From Oscillospiraceae bacterium (GTDB taxonomy: Bacteria > Bacillota > Clostridia > Oscillospirales > Oscillospiraceae): a stretch of 23,671 nucleotides of DNA. Positions 13,601 to 19,610 of the stretch are shown here, piece after piece. Every line of letters begins with the position of its first letter. Positions within the stretch are counted from its first letter, which is position 1. The notes under the pieces are model-generated. The model was given only the letters and a program-made list of their open reading frames with translations. It made no database searches and was not told the origin of the DNA. The position numbers and the translations under genes were made by a program. The stretch spans positions 1 through 23,671 of the forward strand of contig JAEDJB010000012.1 of the NCBI GenBank assembly GCA_016296565.1, given 5' to 3'.

Positions 13601-13921
13601 TTACACGTTCTTCCACTTACGGCGCAGGAAAGCCGCCAGCGCCGTGACTGCAGCGGCGGTGACCAGAAAGCCGCCGTACAAGAGCAGGCCTTCTCCCTCC
13701 AGAGGGGCAAACAGGTCAGCCAGACCGAACTGGGACAGAGAAAAGCCGGGCCAGTCCAGCCCCATGCAGAGGGAGCAGGCGGGCACATACAGGACCGATG
13801 CGATCACCTGAACGAGGACCATCCGCTCCAAGGCGGCGGGCCAGGGCTTGTTCCGGGTGAGCAGCACAGTGAGAATGGGGAGGAGGTGCAGAACAATGGT
13901 TGGAATCCAGGTGTATCTCAT
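13601..13921 (-). CDS. Small integral membrane protein, unknown
   Basis: This 106-residue protein has about three membrane segments: residues 5-20 (WIPTIVLHLLPILTVLL), about 34-50 (MVLVQVIASVLYVPACS) and about 80-97 (LLYGGFLVTAAAVTALAAFL). It has a basic C-terminus. AAGGAGG is 5 bases before the ATG. It is the first gene of a pair with the propeller-like lipoprotein, 17 bases apart. No family is recognised, and no promoter is clear in the 122 bases between it and the TtcA-like gene. Confidence 0.75.
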   Translation of the reverse strand: MRYTWIPTIVLHLLPILTVLLTRNKPWPAALERMVLVQVIASVLYVPACSLCMGLDWPGFSLSQFGLADLFAPLEGEGLLLYGGFLVTAAAVTALAAFLRRKWKNV

Positions 13922-14043
13922 AGCGTCCTCCTTTCCAGACAGATCCAGGGGTTTTCTTCTGACCCCAGCGTATCACAGGGGAAGACCACACGCAAGAAAG
14001 AACAGATGAAGGATTTCTTTCGATTTCCTTAAGTTCCCGCCGC

Positions 14044-14796
14044 TTATTCTCCCACTTCCTTCGTAGGCGGCCGCCGCTTCAGCTCCCGGGGACCCCAGTC
14101 CCCCAGAGGGAGACGCTGCATGGCGGAGAACACATACTCCTTCAGCTTGGGGTACTGCCCCTCCAGCCGGACAATCAGCTCCTTCACCTCCTGGCGCTTG
14201 GTGTACCCGTCGGCGGGGCAGGGGTTGTGGACCACGGGCAGGTCCAGCCGCCGGGCCGCGTCCCGGATCATGGACTCGCTGACGTAGAGCAGGGGCCGGA
14301 TCTGGGTCACGTCCGACCGGTCCAGATAGGTCACCGGCTGGAAGCAGGACAGGCGCCCCTCGTAGAACAGGGACAGGAAGAAGGTCTCCACCGCGTCGTC
14401 GTAGTGGTGGCCCAGGGCCACCTTGTGGATGCCCCGCTCCGTCAAAGCCTGGTGGAGGGAGCCCCGGCGCATCTTGGCGCAGAGGGCGCAGGGGTTCTTC
14501 TCCTTCCGGGTCTCGAAGATCACGTGGCTGATCTGGGTGGGGATGCGGTGGAAGGGGACCCCCAGGTCTTTGCAGAAGTCCGCCACCCCGGAAAAGTCCA
14601 TGCCCTCCATGCCCATGTCCACGGTGAAGGCCTCCACGGTGAAGGGCTGGGGGTAGAACCGGGACAGCCGGGCCAGGGCGGCCAGCAGGATCAGGGAGTC
14701 CTTGCCCCCGGAGACCCCCACCGCCACCCGGTCCCCGGCCTGGATCATATCGTAATCCTCCACGCACCGGCGGGTCAGACTGAGGATTTTTTTCAT
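14044..14796 (-). CDS. TtcA-like tRNA 2-thiolation ATPase
   Basis: This 250-residue N-type ATP pyrophosphatase belongs to the TtcA/TilS-type PP-loop superfamily. The PP-loop SGGKDS lies at about 27-32. The Cys pair CALC in KNPCALCAKMRRGSLH and a third Cys in NPCPADGYTKR match the Fe-S/catalytic cysteines of TtcA, which makes 2-thiocytidine at position 32 of tRNA. LGHHYDDAVETFFLSLFYEGRL is the second family motif. In Firmicutes the exact tRNA target of such paralogues is less certain. The ATG at 14796 has AGGAG about 10 bases upstream; a TTG 24 bases before it overlaps that site. It is divergent from rplM across a shared control region. Confidence 0.88.
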   Translation of the reverse strand: MKKILSLTRRCVEDYDMIQAGDRVAVGVSGGKDSLILLAALARLSRFYPQPFTVEAFTVDMGMEGMDFSGVADFCKDLGVPFHRIPTQISHVIFETRKEKNPCALCAKMRRGSLHQALTERGIHKVALGHHYDDAVETFFLSLFYEGRLSCFQPVTYLDRSDVTQIRPLLYVSESMIRDAARRLDLPVVHNPCPADGYTKRQEVKELIVRLEGQYPKLKEYVFSAMQRLPLGDWGPRELKRRPPTKEVGE

Positions 14797-14917
14797 AAAC
14801 CGTACACTCCTAACAGACAAAAATGAAAATTGAAGTTGAGAACGGGAGAGATTAAGAGAGAAAACAAGAGAAAATGAGAGGATTTATCAAGGTAAATTGA
14901 AAATCTGAGAAAAATCG

Positions 14918-14946
14918 TTGACAGGGGACAAACCCTGTATTATAAT
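14918..14946 (+). promoter_or_regulatory. rplM-rpsI promoter
   Basis: A full consensus promoter, TTGACA and TATAAT 17 bases apart. The predicted start is near 14953. Confidence 0.93.
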
Positions 14947-14952
14947 AAGGTC

Positions 14953-15077
14953 CGCTGAAAAAACGGCGCTCTCCCTGCGGCTGTTTTCCTTATTATAAAG
15001 GTGTTGTGCCCCCTTTGTAAAGCCGTTGGGAAACCCGTTCACTTTGATAAATCAACATGATTTGGAGGTTCGACCCT
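14953..15077 (+). promoter_or_regulatory. Structured rplM leader, possible L13 autoregulation
   Basis: The 125-base leader can pair CGGCT (14978-14982) with AGCCG (15021-15025), and TTTTCC with GGGAAA just outside it, and has a local AAAGG...CCCTTT hairpin. Ribosomal protein L13 leaders that autoregulate rplM-rpsI are known in Firmicutes; I cannot confirm that this leader fits that family. Confidence 0.4.
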
Positions 15078-15509
15078 ATGTCCACTTTTATGGCTAACAA
15101 GGGCAACATCGAGCGCAAGTGGTATATCCTTGACGCCGCTGGCAAGCCCCTTGGTAAAACCGCCGCTGTGGCAGCAACCCTGCTCCGCGGCAAGCATAAG
15201 CCCGAGTACACCCCCCACGCTGACTGCGGTGATTTCGTCATCGTGGTGAACGCCGAGAAGGCCGTGCTCACCGGCAAGAAGCTGGATCAGAAGTACTATC
15301 GCACCCACTCCGGCTATGTGGGTGGCCTGAAGGAGACCAAGTATCGCAAGCTGATGCAGGAGAAGCCCGAGCTGGCTATGAAGCTGGCTGTCCGCGGCAT
15401 GATGCCCCGCAACATCATCACCAAGGACTCCCTGACCCGCCTGAAGATTTTCCGTGGCCCCGAGCACATCCACGCAGCACAGAAGCCCGAACTGTGGGCC
15501 GCAGAATAA
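15078..15509 (+). CDS. rplM: 50S ribosomal protein L13
   Basis: This 143-residue protein is the full usual length of L13. The family blocks are present: WYILDAAGKPLGKTAAVAATLLRGKHK (about 16-42), HADCGDFVIVVNAEKAVLTGKK (about 47-68), YYRTHSGYVGGLKE, and the RGMMPRN...LKIFRGPEHIHAAQKPE tail. GGAGGT is about 8 bases before the ATG at 15078. It is the first gene of the conserved rplM-rpsI operon, with rpsI 14 bases downstream, and is driven by a consensus promoter. L13 is an early assembly protein of the large subunit, near domain II of 23S rRNA. Confidence 0.98.
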   Translation: MSTFMANKGNIERKWYILDAAGKPLGKTAAVAATLLRGKHKPEYTPHADCGDFVIVVNAEKAVLTGKKLDQKYYRTHSGYVGGLKETKYRKLMQEKPELAMKLAVRGMMPRNIITKDSLTRLKIFRGPEHIHAAQKPELWAAE

Positions 15510-15523
15510 GGAGGAGCTAGAAC

Positions 15524-15928
15524 ATGTACAAGAGCAAGAAGCCTTACCATTACGGCACCGGCCGCCGGAAGTCCTCCGTGGCCCGGGTGCATCTGTTCCC
15601 CAACGGCACCGGTTCCATCACCATCAACGGCCGTGATATCGACGATTACTTCGGTCTGGAGACCCTGAAGCTCATCGTCCGTCAGCCCCTGGACACCACC
15701 GGCCTGCTGGGCAAGGTGGACATCAACGCCACCGTCAGCGGCGGCGGCGTCACCGGCCAGGCCGGCGCCATCCGCCACGGCATCAGCCGCGCTCTGCTGG
15801 AGATGAACGCAGAGTACCGTCCCGCTCTGAAGGCCGCCGGTTTCCTGACCCGCGACCCCAGAATGAAGGAGAGAAAGAAGTACGGCCTGAAGGCAGCCCG
15901 CCGCGCTCCCCAGTTCTCCAAGCGCTGA
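15524..15928 (+). CDS. rpsI: 30S ribosomal protein S9
   Basis: This 134-residue protein is the normal length of S9. It has the N-terminal YGTGRRKSSVARV, the GGGVTGQAGAIRHGISRAL segment, and the C-terminal RDPRMKERKKYGLKAARRAPQFSKR, whose last residues reach the P-site tRNA. AGGAG is 9 bases before the ATG. It is second in the rplM-rpsI operon and is followed by a terminator, so the two are a closed unit. Confidence 0.99.
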   Translation: MYKSKKPYHYGTGRRKSSVARVHLFPNGTGSITINGRDIDDYFGLETLKLIVRQPLDTTGLLGKVDINATVSGGGVTGQAGAIRHGISRALLEMNAEYRPALKAAGFLTRDPRMKERKKYGLKAARRAPQFSKR

Positions 15929-15948
15929 TTCCATTATCTGCTTACAAA

Positions 15949-15979
15949 AACACCTCCGAAGCCAATTCGGAGGTGTTTT
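15949..15979 (+). terminator. rplM-rpsI terminator
   Basis: AACACCTCCGAA pairs with TTCGGAGGTGTT across GCCAA, and four to five T follow. Confidence 0.92.
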
Positions 15980-16005
15980 TCCCTATTTAAAAAAGGAGGC
16001 GTTCC

Positions 16006-16854
16006 ATGAACGGACCCAACGACAAGTTTTTGCTGGCCAACGGGGTGGGTATCCCCTGCCTGGGTTTCGGCACCTACAAGACCCCCGACGGGGCCGAGGG
16101 CGCAGCTGCCGTCCGGGCTGCCCTGGCCGAGGGCTACCGGCACATCGACACCGCCGCCTTCTACGGCAATGAGACCACCGTGGGCCAGGGAATACGGGAG
16201 TCCGGCCTGCCCCGGGAGGAGATCTTCGTCACCACCAAGGTGTGGAACACGGACCGGGGCTATGAGAAGGCCCGGGCCTCTGTGCTGGAGAGCCTGAAGC
16301 GGCTGGGCCTGGACTACATCGATCTGTGCCTCATCCACTGGCCCGCCGCTCCCCACCAGTACCCGGAGACCTGGGAACAGCTGAACCTGGGCACCTGGCG
16401 GGCCCTCACCGAGCTGTACCAGGAGGGAAAGCTCCGGGCCATCGGGGTGTCCAACTTCAAGCCCCATCATCTCCGGGCCTTGATGGACACGGAGGTGCCC
16501 CCCATGGTGAACCAGATCGAGGTCCACCCCGGGCAGACCCAGGAGGAGACCGTGGCCTACTGCCAGTCCCACGGCATCCTGGTGGAGGCCTGGAGTCCCA
16601 TGGGCCGGGGGGCACTGCTGGAGCACCCGGCGGTGACCGCCCTGGCGGAGAAGTACCGCCGGACCCCCGCCCAGATCTGCATCCGCTGGTGCCTGGAGAA
16701 GGGGATTCTTCCCCTGCCCAAGTCGGTGACGCCTGACCGGATCGCAGAGAACACCGGTGTGTTCTCCTTCCAGCTGGCCTCTGAGGATGTGGCCGCCCTG
16801 GACGCGGTTCCTCCCACGGCCCGGTCCCATGACCCAGACGAGGTGACTTTCTGA
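16006..16854 (+). CDS. Aldo/keto reductase
   Basis: This 282-residue NADPH-dependent oxidoreductase has an (alpha/beta)8 barrel and the complete catalytic tetrad: Asp48 and Tyr53 (RHIDTAAFYGNE), Lys78 (VTTKVWN) and His111 (LIHWPA). The cofactor loop near the end (KSVTPDRIAEN) and GVSNF are also AKR signatures. It probably reduces aldehydes or ketones; the substrate is unknown. GGAGG is 8 bases before the ATG. It starts only about 25 bases after the rpsI terminator, which leaves little room for a separate promoter, so it may depend on read-through or on a site inside rpsI. Confidence 0.95.
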   Translation: MNGPNDKFLLANGVGIPCLGFGTYKTPDGAEGAAAVRAALAEGYRHIDTAAFYGNETTVGQGIRESGLPREEIFVTTKVWNTDRGYEKARASVLESLKRLGLDYIDLCLIHWPAAPHQYPETWEQLNLGTWRALTELYQEGKLRAIGVSNFKPHHLRALMDTEVPPMVNQIEVHPGQTQEETVAYCQSHGILVEAWSPMGRGALLEHPAVTALAEKYRRTPAQICIRWCLEKGILPLPKSVTPDRIAENTGVFSFQLASEDVAALDAVPPTARSHDPDEVTF

Positions 16855-16879
16855 CAGAAACACAGGGGTTCTCGCCTGC

Positions 16880-17064
16880 CGGTTGGGGGCCCCATTTCTT
16901 TCAAAGAAATGGGGGAAAGAAGACCAAAGGGGGAGAGGTTCTCCCCCTTTGGATTCCCTCTCTCTGGTGGGTGGAAGCCTGTTTGGGAGCGGCGTTCTTT
17001 TTGCCTGGCCTGTGGCCCTTTGCCGGAACGCCGGCAGAAAGCGCGCCCACCGGCTGGGCGCGCT
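16880..17064 (+). repeat. Three-hairpin dispersed repeat, copy A
   Basis: Three hairpins follow in order: CCCCATTTCTTT-C-AAAGAAATGGGG (16890-16914), a 13-bp stem around loop GGT (16924-16952), and AGCGCGCCCA-CCGGC-TGGGCGCGCT (17040-17064). The same order, loops and spacing recur on the minus strand at 23281-23460, with paired substitutions in the stems. The connecting sequence has diverged more than the stems. No gene is seen here. Confidence 0.85.
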
Positions 17065-17085
17065 ATCCACCGGGTTAGTTGCCGC

Positions 17086-17195
17086 ACCCAAAGGCTCCCC
17101 TGGGGAGGGGTCGAACTGTCCGGGGGACAGTTCGATAAAATCCATTGACCATTCCAAGAGCTGTCCCGAAGGGACTGAGAGGTGATCCCCTGGGA
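17086..17195 (+). repeat. Second intergenic repeat with nested hairpin
   Basis: AAAGGCTCCCCTGGGGAGGGG, then a perfect 11-bp hairpin TCGAACTGTCC-GGG-GGACAGTTCGA (17111-17135), then AGCTGTCCCGAAGGGACTGAGAGG. The outer parts match, from memory, a repeat motif common in Faecalibacterium-type genomes (AAGGCTCCCC...GAGCTGTC...GACTGAG). It is a separate element from the three-hairpin repeat to its left. Confidence 0.55.
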
Positions 17196-17383
17196 TGTTC
17201 TCTTCGGGTGCGCTGATAAGACAGAGCGGCGGATGTCTCCCAATTGCACCACGATTTAACAATTTCGTTACAATTGGTTCATGATTTCTGCCGGTTTTTC
17301 CCGTACAATACCTAACAAAGTTAGCAATCGAAAATCCTTCCATGTAAAAAAACAACTCCTAAACATCTCCATCCTGCCAAAGG

Positions 17384-17410
17384 GCCGCAGCATTCGTGCC
17401 GCGGCTTTTT
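17384..17410 (+). terminator. Terminator-like hairpin without an upstream gene
   Basis: GCCGCAGCA and TGCCGCGGC pair with one mismatch across a TTCG loop, followed by five T. The 17200-17383 stretch before it is AT-richer but has no convincing ORF, and the TACAAT boxes in it lack good -35 partners. It may end a small RNA or read-through from the repeats. Confidence 0.55.
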
Positions 17411-17457
17411 GGCGTCCGGGGACAGGGGAAAAAGAATGACGGAATCTTTCCTTTGCC

Positions 17458-17486
17458 TTGCATTTTCGGGGCGAAACGTTTATACT
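17458..17486 (+). promoter_or_regulatory. Promoter of the PH-like protein gene
   Basis: TTGCAT and TATACT are separated by 17 bases, about 58 bases before the start codon. Confidence 0.7.
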
Positions 17487-17543
17487 ATAACAATACGTTG
17501 CCTGCATGGCGCAGGCCAAATCATCAGATGGAGGCGGAAGACC

Positions 17544-18134
17544 ATGTTTGGACGCAAAAAGAAGAAGGAACAGCGGGAAGAACACAAGAGAGAAATCCGC
17601 AAGGGGCTGATATTTTGGCTTCCCGGCGGCGCTTCCCGGCTGGATGTGTACCTGGATTATTGCGTGATCCGCTGTTTGGCCAAGACCAAGATGAAGGAAA
17701 AGGAGCGGGTCATTCCCTTCTCCTCCATTAAAGACGTGATCTACACTCCGGCCACCAACTCCCGCCACGCCAGCCTGCAGCTTATCACCAAGGAGATGCC
17801 CGACGTGAAGCGGAGCTTCTGGTACGCCTATGAGAACAACCTGGTGGTGGTCCACCCCTCCACCGAGGAGCTGGCCAAGAACATCCGGGAGTACATCCTG
17901 AACCCCAACGGCTCCAACGTGGTGCCCCCGGAGTACCTGAGCGAGCTGAAGAAGGAGGCCAAGCAGATCCGCCGGGAGGAGCAGGAGGCCAAGGAGGCCG
18001 CCGAAAAGGAGAAGAAGGAGCAGGCCCGTGCCGCCCGCGCCGCTGCCAAGGCCGCCGCGGAGCAGGAGAAGGCTGCGGAAGCGGCGCAGCCCGAAGCAGA
18101 AGCAGCGGAACCTGCCCCGGAAGCCAAGGAATAA
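17544..18134 (+). CDS. PH-like domain protein with charged coiled-coil tail
   Basis: This 196-residue cytosolic protein has a Lys-rich N-terminus (MFGRKKKKEQREEHKREIRKG). A domain at about 20-120 has the strand pattern of bacterial PH-like domains (FWLPGGASRLDVYLDYCVIRCL ... VIPFSSIKDVIY ... SLQLITKE ... FWYAYENNLVVV). A long Lys/Glu/Ala helix from about 130 ends in a Pro/Glu/Ala tail and should form a coiled coil. GGAGG is 9 bases before the ATG. It has its own promoter and terminator. The function is unknown; lipid or protein docking is suggested only by fold resemblance. Confidence 0.8.
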   Translation: MFGRKKKKEQREEHKREIRKGLIFWLPGGASRLDVYLDYCVIRCLAKTKMKEKERVIPFSSIKDVIYTPATNSRHASLQLITKEMPDVKRSFWYAYENNLVVVHPSTEELAKNIREYILNPNGSNVVPPEYLSELKKEAKQIRREEQEAKEAAEKEKKEQARAARAAAKAAAEQEKAAEAAQPEAEAAEPAPEAKE

Positions 18135-18143
18135 CCAAACAGA

Positions 18144-18178
18144 AAACAGCGTGCCGAATGTTCGGCACGCTGTTTTTT
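18144..18178. terminator. Bidirectional terminator
   Basis: AACAGCGTGCCGAA pairs with TTCGGCACGCTGTT across a TG loop, with A-run before and T-run after. It serves two convergent genes. Confidence 0.92.
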
Positions 18179-19431
18179 CAAGGAATGGGAGCCACCGTCT
18201 GCTGCTGCCCCAGGTGGTCCCAGGCGTTGGACAGCAGGAGCTTGATCCGGTTCTCCTGGTTCACCTGGGAGACGTTGGCATCGTAGTCGATGGAGGTGAT
18301 GTTGGCCTGGGGGTAGAGGGACTGGAGCTTCCGCAGGGTGCCCCGGCCCACAATGTGGTTGGGCAGGCAGCCGAAGGGCTGGGCGCAGATGATGTTGGGG
18401 TAGCCGCCCTCGATCAGCTCCGCCATCTCCGCCGGCAGGTACCAGCCCTCGCCCATCCGAACCCCCCGGGAGAGGACCTGTTCCCCCTTTTTTCGCATCT
18501 CCTGGAAGCTGGGAGGCCGGTGGAACTGGGGGAAGGGGGCCAGCGCCTGGGACAGGGCGTTTTCGTAGATCTGAACGATCCGACCCAACGCCAGGCTGAC
18601 ACCCCGGCGGATGGGGCTGCCCCCGTAAAGCTCGCAGTCCACGGCGGGACCGGTGAGGCAGTAGTGGATGAACCCCAGCACCCCGGGGAGCATGTACTCG
18701 CAGTCCTGGGTCTGGAGAAACTCCTCCAGATGGTTGTTGGCGAAGGGGGAGTATTTCACATAGATTTCCCCCACAATGCCCACCCGGACCTTCTTTTTCA
18801 CCTGGGTGGGGATGGCGGCGAAGGCTTGGACCATTTGTTTTATGTTTTTCTTCACCCGGGTGATCCCCGACCGGGTGGTGGCCAGCTCCTCCTGGAGCTT
18901 TTCGCTCCACTGGCTGGCCAGGGTCTGGACCTGGCTGGGCTGGCAGGCGTAGGGGCGGATCTGGTTGGTCAGCAGCATCAGCAGGTCCCCGTAGGTCAGG
19001 GCTGCCAGCAGCCGCTGGCACATGAGGGGGGTAATGGAAAAGCCGCTGCCCAGGGCCAGGTTGGAGAAGCCGAAGGTGACCACAGGGATGTGGCTCAGTT
19101 TCAGTTTGTCCAGGGCCTTTTTCAGCATCATGCTGTAGTTGGAGGCCCGGCAGCCCCCGCCGGTCTGAAACTGGATAAGGGCGATGGAGTCCAGGGGATA
19201 CTCCCCGCTGGTGATGGCGTGAAGCTCCTGGCCCAGGGAACACATGGCGGGATAGCACATGTCGTTGTGGATGTAGCGCAGGGACAGGTCCAGAACCGCT
19301 TTGCCGCTGGAGCGCAGAACCTGGACCCGGTACCCGCTGGCCCGGATGGCCGAGGCCAGAAACTCCATGTGGATGGGGAAGAGGTCCGGCATCAAAAGGG
19401 TGTGCTTCTGCTTTTGAAATTTTGGTTCCAT
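18178..19431 (-). CDS. COG3581-type Fe-S protein, 2-hydroxyacyl-CoA dehydratase activator relative
   Basis: This 417-residue protein matches the C-terminal component (COG3581/DUF2229-type) of the large proteins related to the activators of 2-hydroxyacyl-CoA dehydratases. Conserved cysteine motifs are visible: NDMCYPAMC (Cys59, Cys64), TGGGCRASNYSMML (Cys94) and AQPFGCLPNHI (Cys355). These could ligate a 4Fe-4S cluster or act in one-electron transfer. In many Firmicutes this region is fused to BcrAD-type ATPase domains, but here it is a standalone chain with no visible partner in the window. GGAGGG lies about 8 bases before the ATG at 19431. It is divergent from an enoate-reductase-like enzyme. 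The exact reaction is unknown. Confidence 0.82.
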   Translation of the reverse strand: MEPKFQKQKHTLLMPDLFPIHMEFLASAIRASGYRVQVLRSSGKAVLDLSLRYIHNDMCYPAMCSLGQELHAITSGEYPLDSIALIQFQTGGGCRASNYSMMLKKALDKLKLSHIPVVTFGFSNLALGSGFSITPLMCQRLLAALTYGDLLMLLTNQIRPYACQPSQVQTLASQWSEKLQEELATTRSGITRVKKNIKQMVQAFAAIPTQVKKKVRVGIVGEIYVKYSPFANNHLEEFLQTQDCEYMLPGVLGFIHYCLTGPAVDCELYGGSPIRRGVSLALGRIVQIYENALSQALAPFPQFHRPPSFQEMRKKGEQVLSRGVRMGEGWYLPAEMAELIEGGYPNIICAQPFGCLPNHIVGRGTLRKLQSLYPQANITSIDYDANVSQVNQENRIKLLLSNAWDHLGQQQTVAPIP

Positions 19432-19468
19432 GGCCGCTCCCTCCTGCAAAAAGTTTCACCAGAAAGTA

Positions 19469-19497
19469 AATATACCAAAATGTGGGTGTTCCGTCAA
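19469..19497 (-). promoter_or_regulatory. Promoter of the COG3581-type gene
   Basis: On the minus strand TTGACG and TATATT are separated by 17 bases. Confidence 0.7.
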
Positions 19498-19541
19498 GAT
19501 ATGACAATCTTTCGTGGGCTGTGGTGTAATCTTTCCTATCC

Positions 19542-19570
19542 TTGTATTTTACGACAAAATCGGATAAAAT
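19542..19570 (+). promoter_or_regulatory. Promoter of the enoate-reductase-like gene
   Basis: TTGTAT and TAAAAT are separated by 17 bases. It is divergent from the promoter at 19469-19497, so both genes could be controlled from the 45 bases between them. Confidence 0.65.
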
Positions 19571-19610
19571 GTAAAGACCAAAAAGCAAGATAAAAGGAGG
19601 AACCTCTTCT

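Noticed and set aside
16880..17195. CRISPR array or insertion sequence
   Set aside because: No regularly spaced direct repeats and no transposase frame; the structure is hairpins with divergent linkers.
15934..17355. A 473-codon minus-strand frame across the aldo/keto reductase and the repeat region
   Set aside because: It runs through a clear AKR gene in antisense and through hairpin repeats; the composition is not protein-like.
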